A stretch of 64,000 nt of DNA from Phytoseiulus persimilis (GCA_037576195.1 CM075103.1:26248723-26312722); one strand, 5' to 3'. Positions 25,250 to 39,400 are shown, numbered from the stretch's first letter. Made by a program: numbers and translations. Notes: generated from the letters alone by a model not told the origin.

Positions 25250-25960
25250 TCCAGTGGCAAATCCTTCACAAACTCGGAAGATTTTGAACGCCCGCTTTTT
25301 TTTCTGTTGCCACTCTCGCTATGTCGTTGAGGGACGCCACCACAACACTTCGGCAGCGGCAACGGCTGTGGAGCTACTCGATGGTGAGCAGCAGCTGCAC
25401 GAGCGATACCATCAAGAGCGGTCCGTAGACGCGTTTAGAGAATGAACGCGTTTTGGCGCGCTCCTCTTGATGAGGTCAGTGATCTCTGCTGAGCGGTGAG
25501 TTTCAATGGGGCGGTTGTACGATGCTCCTGGATGACGAAGATTCAGGTACGGCATTCAATTCCTCAGACAGATTCTCATGCGTGAAGCGTTGTTCGCCCT
25601 TATTCTAGTGGGGGAGGGAGAGATTGCACGGTCGCGTTTCCAGATTGAAGGGACTCGTCACCGGTGAGCAAAGATTGGGGGTTTCATGCAGATGTTCGAT
25701 GGCATATTCGACAGCGCGCCGTGGTATCCGACTGGGGGCGTCTGCTGAGTTAGGCTTTCTTTTCTGTCGCTCTCCTGTTGATATGAGAACAGCGCTAAAC
25801 ATAATTCCGTTCAAAACTTCTTTTGCGAGGACAGCAGGCCGACGCGGCTTCACACCGAGAGTGGTTAGACGTAACATCAGCGACAGTGTTCGGGCGTGCT
25901 GCCGGGAGCAGTGCTTTTGAAAGGGTTTCTGTATAGTTCAATGAGTTTTTCGGATCCACA
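25250..25960. promoter_or_regulatory. Shared head-to-head promoter region of MORF4L1 and COPS8
   Basis: The two start codons point away from each other and are separated by 711 bases without another gene. The stretch must hold both 5' UTRs and both promoters unless there are undetected non-coding exons. No TATA box stands out at a sensible distance from either ATG. Whether transcription is truly bidirectional is inference. Confidence 0.5.
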
Positions 25961-27623
25961 ATGTTGACACCAGAGAGGCCAGGAGACATTCGGTTGCGTT
26001 ACGCGGCAAAACTTTCAGAATTGGAGAGACTCGAAGTTGAAGTGAGTTGACATTCAAATTCCGAAAGCTGTGATTCTCATGCGACCGTGAACGGATTTGC
26101 ATGAATCCGTCGCCCAAATTTCCTAGGAAAAGGAAGGGCTCGACTATCCGAGAGAAAACACCTCTCTTGTTTCCCTAAATCTTATTCGTAGTATGCAATT
26201 CTCCATTACATATGATGTGTTTCTATCTGATATTCAAATATTTTTTAACAGAGAGTCAACCATGAAGACACCCCTGCCGAAACTCTGGCGGACATGTACT
26301 TCCACCTGATGGCTATTTATCTGATCAGGAATGACTTGTGAGTTTCCGGCCCATTCTAAGCGCCACCGTGGGCGATCCCATTGTTCCGAGTCTCGGAAAT
26401 TTTCCGAGCTCCACATCGCGATACGTCTCGCATCGCTGTGGCAGCAACGCTCCCCTCTTTCCCGGTATTCGGAGGCCACCATCTCTTCAAAACTTGGTCG
26501 TATTATTTGTCGCCTGATCAGAGGCGTACCCTGTATTTTCCATGGAGGGTGGGAGCTAATGTGGAGCACCACGGCTGGGCTCAGATTAGGGTTTGTACCC
26601 GGCCGCCCGTGATTAGCTACTTCGCTTGATCGCTCAGAGATTTGACGAGGATTTGCTTTTCACAGACCCAGCGCGAAGTTTGTCTGGAAGCGAACACCCG
26701 AGAACGTCCGCCGGGTAAGTTTGCGAGCTTCTCGAGTGTGCTCAGAGAAATCCTATTTCCTTTAGTGTTCAGAAAGCCTATCCATAAGAGGTGAACAGAG
26801 CTACTTTGTCAAACCATGCGTAAGTGGTCTAAGCCATCTCTTAAAACGAAAATTCAGTCTTCGCTGGAAACGTGTCAGCTTTGAAAAGCAAACGCTGGCT
26901 TGTTGAGATGTCCTTCGCGAAGAAACAATCCTTGTCTCCAGTCGATCACCGTTCTCAATTCGCATTCAGTTTTTTCCGAGAAGAGTTGTATTTGTTGATA
27001 CTTATGGCATTCTCCACACGCCAGCACAACGGAGGTTCGACTAGATCGGTCCGCGCTGGAGGAATATAAATGCGTCGACTCCACTCTCGTGACGGAAGAA
27101 CTAGAATTCACTCTGACTTCAGTCTGATCTGTGGGGGTCTAACTCAAACTGTGTTCCCGTCAGGCCTTGCCCGCCCTCAAACTCTTGCATCAGGTATTTC
27201 TGGCGCTGTGGCGCAGAGAGTTCCCAGCGGTGTACACCGCTCTGCAGGCTCCGTGGCCCGCGGCTATGAAAGCAACGATGGATGACTTGAGATCGCTGAC
27301 TGTCCTTCGAGCCACGAGCATTCTCGCGAAGACCTATCAAAACATTGCTGCCGAAGATTTCTGTTCGTTTCTCGGAGTGAACCCACCCGACGTCGAGAAA
27401 GGTAGGCGAATCTTCTCCGTGCTCTCATTGCTTCCTCCCGATTTCATGAAATCGGGGAACGAGTTGAGAATGTCCATTGCTTCCAGCGTGTGCAGAACTC
27501 GGTTGGAAGTACGAGACTGGATTCATCTACCCGAAACCAAACCTTTCTTCGGAGAGCGAAGCCATAGCTTCAGATCAGCAATTGGCGAAACTAACAGACT
27601 TCGTCAGCTTCCTGGAGTGCTAA
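25961..27623 (+). CDS. COPS8: COP9 signalosome subunit 8
   Basis: Five plus-strand exons: 25961-26041, 26252-26337, 26666-26714, 27164-27401 and 27487-27623, giving 196 residues (human 209). CSN8 is the smallest PCI-type subunit of the COP9 signalosome, which removes NEDD8 from cullin-RING ubiquitin ligases. Family hallmarks in order are DMYFHLMAIYLIRNDL, AKFVWKRTPENVR, QVFLALWRREFPAVYTALQ, a helical segment LAKTYQNIAAEDFCSFLGV, and the C-terminus DQQLAKLTDFVSFLEC, which mirrors the human ending. The start at 25961 is the only ATG that stays open into the first donor site. All phases agree and splice sites are GT-AG. No clear AATAAA was found near the stop. Identification is firm despite modest overall conservation, which is usual for CSN8. 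Confidence 0.93.
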
Positions 27624-27724
27624 ACAGTGTTTTGCGTATAGGCCGTGGTTATTGACGATTATTTATGTTTCTTAGGGAATGAAGCTGTGCTTTGTAGATG
27701 TGCTTTCTTGACTATTGAAGCTTC

Positions 27725-28525
27725 TTGAAAAATATCGCGGAGATACTGGAGGAAAGAAGGAGTCTCGAAGGCAATCTGCATTATCTTGGGTTTACGTCGC
27801 TGCCGTCGAGCGAACGAATCATCGAAAGTGCCACATACGTTGCCCACGAGAAGTTGTGAAGAATGGGAGCAGGAGCTGCTTCTCACTCCTCTCCAACCGC
27901 TGGAACAATTTCCAGAATGTGTCCCAGCGATCATAGTCAGAAAATTGATTTGCGCGATGCGCGAGAAGACTTCGGGAAGGATTATCTCGAAAGTCCCCTC
28001 CTTTTTTGGATCGAACTTGTCCGTGGGTACAATGAGAAGTAAATTGAAAGTAGGAGGATTAGGCTTGAAGATTTCGTTGAAAGAGCCCCAGATCTCGCTG
28101 ATCTTATGTTATATGATGCACATATTTGTCTGGGAGCCACTGAACTTTGCCGATTATTCTCTTATTAGCGCAGCGCGGAGGTCAGGGTCGCCACCTCGAA
28201 ACCATAGAGAGCAGCTTGTGCCTAGGATCCTTCTCTCAGGGGGAGCAAAGAGAATACAACATGCATAACACACACACACACATGCACGTGTTATGCGCAT
28301 GCATAACATGCATGTTCGTAACTTCGATGAGCCCTCGAATATGGCTGCGAGGGCGTATTCCTGAGCGCCCTGTGTCTCCAGATTCTACACCTCATGGAAT
28401 CCGGAGCGGAAAACGGAACAATCAGTGGTTCAGCGGAAGACCTGCATCGACCTGCCGGTTCTATAGCTCTGCTGGACGGCACCCCGAATTTCCAGGGCAT
28501 GGGGTCAAGATCATCGGCAGTTGAT
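27725..28525 (+). pseudogene. Interrupted, unidentified coding-like reading frame
   Basis: One plus-strand frame reads as ordinary protein in four blocks (27725-27856, 27860-28039, 28043-28165 and about 28331-28522) separated by in-frame stops, including TGA at 27857, TAA at 28040 and TAG at 28166. Sample text includes ILEERRSLEGNLHYLGF, DFGKDYLESPLLFWIELV and FVERAPDLADLMLYDAHI. I do not recognise a family. Splice sites that would remove the stops are poor, so this may be a decayed gene, a gene with introns I misplaced, or a chance effect of composition. It begins about 100 bases after the COPS8 stop, so the left part could be COPS8 3' UTR. Confidence 0.3.
28254..28314. repeat. CA microsatellite flanked by inverted GCATAAC/GTTATGC repeats
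   Basis: A short AC repeat sits between GCATAACAC and GTGTTATGC. The right arm then pairs again with a further GCATAAC a few bases on. The stretch could fold as alternative hairpins. It has no evident gene link. Confidence 0.6.
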
Positions 28526-30496
28526 TGAGAGGTCGATCCTGGTTTTCTGACTTAGAGTCGGGTTCATCTTAGAGGCGAAAAAGGCAATAGAAACAGGAAT
28601 CAGTTTTCGAGGAAGAGCTCCCGAGAGAACTAGAAACGAGAGCTTCCATCATACCGAAACGGAAGAGCCCAATCTTGCTCGTTTTTTTGGATGCTGTAAG
28701 GGTCGCGCTATTCCGCCTATTTATCTTGAAAATGAGACGAACCTACACAGGAGACAAAACGATTTGCCTCAGAATACGAACGGGGACAATGCGACCCATA
28801 ACAATATCTTCATTGGAACGACCGGAATCCTACCACCGGAGTGGGCTCTCTATCGTCAAGTAGCTTTCATTTGAATACAGGTCATGTCACGCTGCGGGGA
28901 GTTGTCAAGAAGAGTTCAGACACTTCTGAGCGTCTGAGAGAATGTCCGTCGGCGAAACTGTTCGCAATGTCCCAAAGCCCAGAGGCTTGAGTGCTGCGCA
29001 TAAGGTCAAGAAGTGGGCGATCCCCGCCAAAAACAGAAATAGGGTTGGACGGTAGCAGATGGGGTCCGCGTGGACCCCCTTATAAGACCGGATAAAATAG
29101 TTTCAAGTGGATTGGAGAAGTTACGAGGATCGGCTACAACCGAATGCCCAGGTGTATTGTGGAGTTCTCGACGAAATGGCTGCTAATAAGGCGGGTCAAA
29201 CTCGAATTCCATAGAGCTTCAGTAAGGTTTCCAGCAGAGTGCTGTGCGCCCATCCCGCTCAGCCCGTTGGCAGCCTGGAGGTGCTGAAAAAGTAAAAATC
29301 CGTGAGGATTGCCTGAAAGCCATAGATAGGATGCCCAGTATACAAGGAGTTTTGAGAGCGTAGAGAGGTTCTACTGAACGATCCGCTCAAATATTCAGCC
29401 CGCCGAAGAACCTGATCGAGTGAGCGCTGGATCCCATCCGTGTCGTAGAACTCGAGGCTCCACCATATCAATGTATCTCCGTGGTTTCACCCTGGAAGAC
29501 TTCTGCTTCCGGATGCGACATCGGTCAGAACTGGCCGACCCTTCGTTGTAAACGTATGTCCTCCAGCAGTGAACAACGCGAAGATTTCCTCCCTGACACC
29601 GAGCAACGTGAACGATTCCCGGGCGCCCGCCCCTGAGTCACGGGAATCGCTCAATCAAGGACCTTTGCTGGAAGGGTTTTCGATTGCTTTCTCTCCTCCG
29701 TACGTCTCCGTGGTCAGGGAGGTCATCTCCCCCTAACGGATATTTCTGTTGATTTTGAGAGTCATTCGGAATTCTGTTTGTGGAGTACAGCGATGCAGTT
29801 CTGATGCTCAGGGAGCGTAGTTGAGTTGCTGGTACTCAATTGGTAGACACGACCACGTGCATTTATGGCAGTGAGCCTAAATGAGTGAAACAGCACTGTA
29901 ATGAAACTAATTGCGCACACAGTCCTTCGCTGTCTCTTCAAATACATAAAAATATTCGAATTAGGGAGCGCCGCTGACAAACGAGTTCGTGTTCCCCGCC
30001 GGCAGAAAAGTGCGCATTCACTCGTCCATTCGTAGATCCTCGAGGTTTCATTATCGACGGATGGACAGTGCAAGTGAAAATGCGTTTTCCTACTCTGAAA
30101 TCGAGTCCCACGCGTGGAGGATCAGAATCTCGGAATCGTATCTCGATCTGGGTCGAAATCTGCGTCGGATCGACCATCTCCAACCCCTGAACAGAATGAC
30201 CGCGGGAGCTCCCGAGGTCTCTATGAACCGGTCTCTCGCGGAATGGCTTCGGTGGGAAGATTCAATCCTCCAGCGATGTTCCGGCCTTGAGGGTTCCTTG
30301 TTGGAGTCAAGGACGCTCTCTATACATTCTCACAACTTTTCCTCTACCCCGGCCGTTCCTCTTTGTCCCTCCCTCTCAGAATCTCCCTTTCTTCCTCTTG
30401 CGAAGTCCCTTTCCGACCCTCGCTGCTATCCTCCGCGTGCTCCGGATGAGTTTCACACAGCGCGCGGATGGGCTCCGGTGCGCTCGTTCGTCCATC
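28526..30496. other. Spacer and presumed 5' region of the sFRP gene
   Basis: Only short open frames are present. The right part, from about 30000, should hold the promoter and 5' UTR of the frizzled-related gene. The frame of its first exon stays open upstream to 30287, so an earlier ATG (30446) is possible. Confidence 0.45.
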
Positions 30497-33400
30497 ATGA
30501 TCCGCTCCAAACAAATGTGTAGTGTGTTCATCCTCCTCACGATAAACTATGGTGCCAGCTACGGATTTGCGTTTTCGTTCGGTCGACACCCCGGGCCCGG
30601 GGAGTGGTCCCAGTTCAACACGGCGTCGATGGACATGCCGCACGCGGTGGCTTCCCGCGGATCCCCCTTCTCGACGTCGTGCGTTCCCATACCGCACAAC
30701 ATGTCGTTGTGCCACGGCCTGGAGTACCAGCGCATGAGGTTGCCGAACCTTCTGGACCATGACACAATCGATGAAGTTCTCGAGCAGAGCTCTTCGTGGG
30801 TCCATCTGAAAAAACTCAAGTGCCACCCTGACACCCAAAAGTTCCTCTGCTCGTTGTTTGCGCCGGTCTGCCTGGAGACCCCCATATATCCATGCAGGAG
30901 TCTGTGCGAAGCTGTGCGCACTTCATGCGAAAGTGCCATGCTCAAGTTCGGCTACCCATGGCCAGAAATGGTGAATTGTGAAAAGTTCCCTGAGGGCGAT
31001 ATGTGCGTCACCGCGGGAAGCAAAGACGATGGAGGTAAGCGGATTCCTTTTTTTTGGTCCTACTGCGTCAGGAAACTTGAACCGAGGGTTGATCTGGCGC
31101 AACCACAAAAACTTCCACCGGCAGACCTGTTATTCGTCGAACAGCCGACGTTATTCAATTCGGACGACGCGATGAGGATTCGAAGCGTGAGCCCTCGCTC
31201 GGATGAGAGCGATGGGAATCGAGCAGATTGGAGCTCACACTAAGACTGGATAGCGACGCGATTCTCTCACTGCGATAGGACCTGCTTCGGCGATCAAAGG
31301 AATTCCATCTACTAGGAGTGCCAAGCATTGGATGCACGGCTGGCTGACTGACACGAATCAATTGCCCCCCCCCCCCCCTGCCCTCCGGAGTTTGCAGAGG
31401 CCGCTCGGTCCTCCTTGAAACGAATTTTCATCGCGATCGGCGGCATAGGGGAGGAGTCTTAGCTTTTTCGCGGAGGAGCCCCGCTATAGTTATCGATCCG
31501 GAATCGGCTGCCACGTCGAGGTTCTCGATCCTTGTTCGATGGAAGTTCCCGGAAAGTTCTTCCGAGGAGCGAGTTCCGACGAGGGAATAGGCGACGCCTC
31601 CTACACTCAGAATTCATGGACTCGCTCCGAGCGAGACGAATCGGAATCGCTCCTCCAGAGTGTTGATTGTTTTTCGATGCAAAAATCAGTTCGCAATGAA
31701 GAGTCAGGGAAAAATTCAGCGAGGTCCGCTTGAGAAGAACAATTCCCTCCGTCGCTTTCGTCTCTCTGAACATTCACTGACTCGGAAGAAGGTCTGTCGA
31801 GATCAAAAGCCATTCATGTGAATGCACAGCAGTTCTCCGAGAGCTTCCAGAAAGGCAAACAGAAGGGGGGCCGTAGCGCGGCTGGTTTCGGGAAAGATTA
31901 TGCAAAGTTTCGTGGATGACGTTATGCCTTTGCTCATCTGGACGGATATGCACGGAACGCATTTTCCGAATTCGCAAAGTTCCGCCTCTGATAATGATTC
32001 CCTGGAGTGCGCTCGCGTAGCGCTGCATAAAAACGCGCGTAATACACCTCGCGTTCGCAGCGACGAGCTCAGAGAGAAAGGAGGAGATTAGAAAAACGTT
32101 CATAACAGATGATATCTTTCATGGGCTGATAATGATCGCATCGACGACGACGATAGTTGACGGCGGCCGATGTTTTGGCTTCTTCGCGTGTCGCCCGGAT
32201 GGTGTTTCTGTTGGCACTCTCCGATTCGCTGCCGTTTCCCCCTTCTCACTCGAAGACGCAGAGTCTTGGAATTCCGATTTCAAGCGAAGCAATAGCCGGG
32301 CTGGTGGCGGTATTAGTGGATGCACCGGTGGCATGGGCGGCTGCGGTGTTCGAGACAGCGGAGGCGGCGGCATTCTCGCGCGGCGCGCCATGTTACCAAC
32401 CGACCGACCGACAAGACCTTGGAGGCCATTAACCCGTTTCGACAATCTCGACGGAATAGAAGTTTTCCACGAGAGCTCTTCCTTCAGGATCCCTGTGGCC
32501 AACACTCATTCAGAGTTTTCGAGCGGCGAGCTGATACCTCGTATCGTTCCTCCTCTGCCTTTCGAGCCAATAAATCGGCGTTGAACCCTTCGACGTGAGA
32601 AACAACAAGCGTCCAAGAGAAGACAGTCATTCCACAAGCAGCCTTGCGAAGTGTGAACGCAACAGTGCACTCGGTTTCGCCCGAGATAAGCTCCGCGAGA
32701 CGCTTCTCTGGTTTATCGGAATGTATGCGGGCGTTCCCTGCGATTGTGTTCCAAGGAGAAAGGAGTCAACTCTTCTCAAACGGTCCACGAGCTGTCGATC
32801 AAGCTTTGCCACACGTGGGGAACCTCGGAGATCGCAATAAATCATAGAAGTTCCAATCGAGAGACGAGTCGTTCCCGGGCACTGGCCTTGCCAGATTTGG
32901 CGTTTGATTTGGCAAAGTTTGATAACTTTTAGAGAAATCCTCCGCGACCCCTGCCGCTCTCGGGTTTTTCCTCAGGAAGTTTCTCCATGATGCCTCCAAC
33001 GGACTGCACCTTTAGAGCTCGCCCCGGGTCATTATTTTCATCCGAAAATCATCATCGTACAATCATGCGATTCCATGGGATTCTAGGAACGACTGTTGAG
33101 CTGTTCGACGTGCCTCCAGGGGACCTTCCAGTATCGGCTGTCTTACTGAGCGAGATCTCCCGCATTCACTTGCAAACGCCTGCATCGCATCGCAGCTTCT
33201 ATCGAGCGACCGGGTAGTTACTCTGACCATGAGAAACAGAGATTGAGAGAGAAAGAACGAGAGATCGAAAAGGCGAGATAGAGAGCCAAGGGGCGTGAGA
33301 GAATCCCACAGTCGGATCGCTTATCGAGAAGGTTCTGAATCTGGACTGTGCAGCTGCACACCCAGCACACGACTCTTATCAGAAGACTATAAATTCGCCA

Positions 33401-36400
33401 GCTATACCGTTGGCCCGGACCGTTGATCAGAGTCGGCAAAGCGCGACTGGGGGAAAGGGAAGAATTCCCCGGAAAGTGGGACAGAGGGGCCAGAAGACAT
33501 TTCGACGGAATCCTAGAGCAGAGATTCGCTCCGAGTTTGCGAGCGAAACCGGCATTCGGTGTGAGGGGATGCGAACTCGAGGAACAGTCGCGGAAAGTCC
33601 TCGGCCGGAGCCCCTGACTGAACCATTGGGGACGTCAGCGATTTCAGATGCTCACGGGGATGAACGGAGGGTGAGGAAGTCTAACCGAAGGAAACGTCGA
33701 TTGAACACGACGAATGCCCGAACAAGAAGAAATATGAGTCGAAATTCTTCCGTACGGAACGTTTCAGACGGAAAAATCAGAGAAAGGGGAAGTTGAGAAC
33801 AAGGAGGCTGCTATCGGGAAAACGAGAAAGAGGAATTAAAAGGCGGAAGGAAACGCTAAGGAAGGAGACGATGGGGGAGGAAATCGAGTGACTAGTGACG
33901 AAGGAAACGAGGAGCGGAGAGGAGAAGGAGAGAACGAAAGCTTCAGAAGGACGAGAGAGGTTCCGAGGGCCGCGAAAGAGAGCCCGCGCCGTTCGGAACC
34001 GATTGTGTTTTACGGCTGCAGCTGTCGGCCGAACAGTTTTCTCCGTCGCTGTCCGCAAAGGAGACCGGCGTTCGGAATTACCAGCCAGTCAGCCTTCCCT
34101 GCCGATCGGCCTCTTTTCCCCCGCCGATCGGGCCGAGAAGGCAAAGAGATACGGAATCGCAAACGCCCAAAAAGCCGACGGGGAGAGAGCGTAGAGCTTT
34201 TCAATAGATCACGCTTATCTGGTCGCTTGTGTCGCTTATCATCCCTTGCGTCCACCTGCTTTGAGCGTCGTTGAAACATATTAAGCCTCTTCCAGAGTGC
34301 TCTGCACCCGATGGAAGGGAATCCGGGAAGGAGATCAAACCACCGATAAGCGATAGGCATCGTTGGAACGAAGATATCGACCATCTTTCCTCATTTCTCT
34401 CAGCAGACGTGTCGACGATTCTCTCGTGCTCAATAGCCGTTCCAATCTTAAGATTCGTGGACTCCGTTGGCTCACAATCCCCGGCTTTTCCAGACATATG
34501 ATGAGAGCGGCTACAGGCAACCCGTTCGGCGTCAAAAACCGAAGAAGAGCGGGACAGCACCACGAGCTTTTTTCAGTCGTTCGGCAGGGCACAGCTCTTT
34601 AGGCTGCTTCTGATCATCGATAATTTCAATCGCACTGACAGTTGCGGGACCACGACTCCTCCGACTGGGCTTCGTGGGTCATGGTTCGCAGCCACCTTTC
34701 GGCCCAACTCTTGACGTTCGCTCTCGTCTCGGACGCCTCTGGGTCTGAGGTTTGGAGTGAACGCCAAAATATGCGTCCAGATTCGCGGAGTCGTCCTCAG
34801 TGATAGATTTTTTAGCTTCACCTTGGATATTCACGATTTTATACGACTCCTGCCCGAGGCCGCCGAGTCCAGGGCTGAGATTTTATACGTCGGGATCGTA
34901 GAGACAAAGAGTCGAAAAAGGCTCCGAACAGAAACTCTGAGTTCCGGCTCGGTTCGAGCTAGAATCGGCGTGGAACAGAAGTACTGAAGTCTCTCCACGC
35001 ACTTGGGATTCTGGGTGACTTCTGGAACAATGCTCGAGGAAGGTGCTGCTGACGCAGATGTCGCTCCGGCCAACGGCGCCGTTATCCTTGATGAAAACGA
35101 TGAAACTCCTTTTGGCGAGCTTCGCGTGGAGCGAGAGCGGAGATCATTATTATTCCCTAACGGCGGCGCCAGACAGACCGACGAGAGCGGAACGAACCCC
35201 ATGGCCTCGGAATGTCGGTCGTCAAGAACTCTGACTGTTCGTCTTTCGAATGCCGCATTGAGTCTCGAGAGGCGAAGGCGGCGCTGGTGGCCGATGCGAT
35301 CAGTGGGAGTCTGCGCCTCTTTGTTTCCTGAAAACGCGCCAGCATCCGCGGTCTTCAACCAACTTCTCGAGCAACTCCCACGTCCCCGAAGCCTTCCATC
35401 ATCCTCTCACAGCGAGACGTCACGGTGAACTGTTCCTTTGGCGTAACTTACGGCAGGGTTTGTCCCGCTGTATCTTTCCCAAGTAGGAGTTCCCCCGACC
35501 GCCCCCGGAGTCCCGCTGCGGGGCGAAATGATCCAGCGACGTTTCTGCCTTCCCCAACTCATCGGAGATCGGTATTCGTATATCCCACTCATTCCGGAAA
35601 GTCCGTCACATTCGTCCCGTTGCTTAAGTCAGAGGATTCATCCGGAATCCCTCTTTCCGAAGAGAAGACCGATGAAGTATTAGGAAACCAGTCAGACCAG
35701 ATCTTTTGTTAGACTCGGATCGTAGATAAAAATCCGTTGGAGACCCAGACCGAACGATCGAGCGAGCGATTGATCACGAACGCATCCGAGGGAGCCTCCG
35801 AGCTGTATCGACACGATCTTATCGCGACGAAACATCGCGACCGAGCGAGCGTGCGAGCGATCCACAGATCTGCTCAGTCGAGTACGGTCGACCTGCACCG
35901 GCGGAGAGCAGCGATGTTCAGTTTAGTGTTAATTCGTCGCAGAGGTCAGAGATCACTTGAGTTTGGAACAGTGAATTTAGTGTCGTTTCTGTTCGAACGA
36001 TGCCTTGGTGGGACAGGGGACCACACAAGTTGAGAGTAGAATAGATGATGGAACAACAACGAATTGCAATTAGTAGGAGGTTGACGCGTCCACACCTCGT
36101 GTTGGTCAGTGGCAATCTGATGCCTTCTGCGGTCCGAGGGTTTTCAACATGGAGAGAAGCGGTGCAGGACCGGAGAGATCCAAGTCTCCCGGAGGCAGGC
36201 GCATAGCGGACGCTGACGCATATCGAAGAACGAACATGTCAGAGTCCAAGCTGGAGGTCCGTTTGCTCCTGATACCAGAAACTCCGTCCACGTCGCAAAA
36301 TTGAATCAATCATCGGGCGGACTGGGTCGGAGCGTTCCGGCTCCGATTCCGCAGTCAAGTCCTGTAGGAGTATACTCGGATCCTGTGACGGCCTGTTATG

Positions 36401-39400
36401 GGAGAGGTTTTTCCTGCATCCTTCCCGGGGAGCTCGATGTCTTCCCGGAATTCAATTCTCCAGTTCCATTAGTCCCTTGTTTCTGGATTCTGATCGAATC
36501 GTGCGACAGGGTATGTCGAATCCTCTCGAGGACCTCGAGCGGTCGTGCTTCCCACTGGGGCAACTGCCTGCTCCTCTGCGGCTCGCCGCATAGCAATACT
36601 CGCATCGATCCTGGCCGAAACTCGATCCATGTGTCCCGTGTCACTGTCGGAATGAGAGAACGTGAACACTACCCCGAAGCTTTTGTGCAAATCTGAGTCG
36701 ACGAATGGGGGAATACTTTGGCGGGAACCTCTCGATTCTGGTCTGCCACATTCCCATCTGCAAATGTAGAAACGTCGACGTTCGCACTCTGGCGAGCCGC
36801 CCGGGATGTCGAACCTGAGATTCCGTTCGAAAAGCCGTTTTGGTAACGCAAAAATTTGCTCTTTGAGATAACGCTCAAGGCCCTCTGCCGTGGCACATTC
36901 TGCTCCCCGTTGCTCGAGTTCCAAGAGTACAGAGCCTCCCAATCCACTCTCGTTAGGAGGATCTACCGTTCCAAGAAGGGAACAGGAAAGTATTCCGACG
37001 GAGATTCCCTGACTACGATTCCGGCGAAGCTCTCCAATTGCCTCGTGAGCGAAAATCCCTCTCCGCTGATGTCAAGTACGATCGTCATCCTCCGCTGTGC
37101 TGTGGCGGAGTTTCGTTTAATTTCTACGATTTAGGTCGTCCGCTGTCAGTTGCAAACCGGGATCAAAATCTGTAGAAACGGAACTTTTCAAAAACAAAGC
37201 CGAGTCTGAAACTATTTCCCTATCGCTGCAGGCGTTTCGCCGCCCCGGCAGGGTTACCATCGGTTTTTTTTTCTCGTTCCTCCGTTTGCGGGTTGTCCTC
37301 CGCCAGATTGTTTGCTTCTCTGGTTTTCGTCTCCTGTTTTCAAAGCAAATCGGAGTCACGTTCCTCGGTCCCATGGAGGACACCTCTCGACAAGGAAACG
37401 AGTTATAACCTCTGGCTCACCACTTCCGAGCTGCTCGAACGGCAAGTGCACTGCCTGGAATCCGCTCCAGAGTCCGGGAAACAGATTCAGGGAACGATAT
37501 CCGACGGAACGAGTACATATACGGGAAAGGGTTCCCGGCTTGTTCATTTGACTCCTTCGAAACGCCGGAGCCCTACACTGCCGAGCCGTCCACGAGTTTT
37601 GTGTCCGTTCCGAATCGATAACGCCCTATATTTCAAGAATCGTTTCTGGAAACTCTCCGAGGAAGCCTCCTCCGTTGGGTCCGAAGACACCCGCGCGCTC
37701 TGTGGCGTGGTGTTTTAACTCCACTCGTTGCTTGAGCAGCTGTTCGTGTCTGCGAATTAGAGTTTGTGTTACTATCACAGCTGTGCGTAATCTCAGTGTG
37801 CAACAGAGATCGAGACCGCCGTTCAGCTGCTCCCTTCTCCGTTGACAGATCACAGATGTCATGTTGAGCTCGCTGGACTACTGAGCGTGGCTAATGACAC
37901 CAACGAGATCCAAGTATATTGTATGGTCTGCGAAGAATGACTCAGTCAACCAAACAATCGGTTCCGCGGCCGGCGGAACACCCACCCAAGCGGCCTTCCG
38001 ACGGTATGACCCGGGTCGGTTCTTTTGCGAATCCGATCTTGGTTTCGGAGAGAATTGTTTCGTCGCCAGCCTGTTCTACCGTTATAGTTCCTCATCGATC
38101 CGACCGGAACATTCCTCTATCTCGGAACCTGGAGAACACATTCTGCCAAGGTCGCCGTGCCCGATCGAACGAGATTCCCAACATGCCTGAGCGCCCCGGA
38201 CCTCTCGCGAAGGAGCCTCGAACCATGAACAGTTACCAAACACGCCCGAATTCGCTCAGAATCGCTTCCTCTCGCGCGGATGATTCCCGGCTCAGACGAG
38301 AATTCTCAAGGAGCACGAGGGTGCGCGAAAACCGGCCGCCCTAAGATTCTAACCTACCGGACAACTCGCTCAAGCTGCATTGCAGGGACAGGGCTATTGA
38401 GAACTGTCTGGGGACAGCTTTCCGTCCATGAAACGAAAAATGGAGAAGAAATGCATCGAGACGGAGAAGACGCTGTACGAGAAAAGATGGGGAGAAGATT
38501 CCAAGAGAAGCGGACGGAATCAAGCATCGAGTGAGGAAGGCACCAGAAGCGCAAAAGGTCGAAAATCGCACAACTTGGGCGAGAAACATGGGGGCGATCG
38601 AGGAAGTGAAGAAGAACATGTAGAGGGAGGGAAGGACGGAGGCGACAGGATTCGCGTTCTACAGCTTGAACACGGACGAGCGGAGCTGAACAATCAACGA
38701 GAGAGTGGGTGGAAATCGATTAGAGGCAGACATTGCAAATGTGAGGAGGAAGCCATGAGGACACATCGGAAGAGACAGCAACGTCGTCTATTTTAGCTCG
38801 AATCGAAAGAATGCCTCCATCTTCCAACATCGTCCAACCGGAAAACATCGTTCCAGCTTTTCCAGAAACAGGACGACGGGTGAACGATGAAAGATCGTTA
38901 CAGCCAAAAGACGAAAATGCGGTGCCGGAACCTGAGTCCGGCCCAGTCCTGCTGATAGATTCGCCTTTGATTGCACGGAAGGCTGCAGGTCGTGCAGCTT
39001 TCGTTGTCGTCCCGATATCGGTCAGAGAGTCGACACGGTACATACGAACATCGCTTTGGGAATCTGCGGACGGTCCGCTTATCGCATCAGCCAGTGGTCT
39101 CGCGGGCGTTTGCCTGAAGGCCGACGAGCAAGTAAGAAGGCGGGCGGCATGGCCATCGAGTCGTGATGAGAGCGGCCAGCCGTAAGAAAGGATGTCGAGT
39201 ATAAACGAACGCAAGTATGTGCGTGTGCGCGCACCGACAGCGAAAGCAACGCTGCCGACATGCCCGACGACCCTCTGAATCGATCCATGAGACCGCGGCA
39301 CTTCATCTCTTCAGTGTACCGGTGTCCTCGGCCGGCAGACCACCTGGCGGGACATTCAGTTCATCATTTTTTACTTTCGAAGAATTAGCTGACCCTCGAG

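Noticed and set aside
30344..30838. A 164-codon minus-strand frame
   Set aside because: Antisense to the sFRP signal peptide and frizzled exon, with no domain of its own.
33410..34274. Long Arg-rich plus-strand frames within sFRP intron 1
   Set aside because: They come from purine-rich low-complexity DNA that avoids stops and have no domain or splice context.
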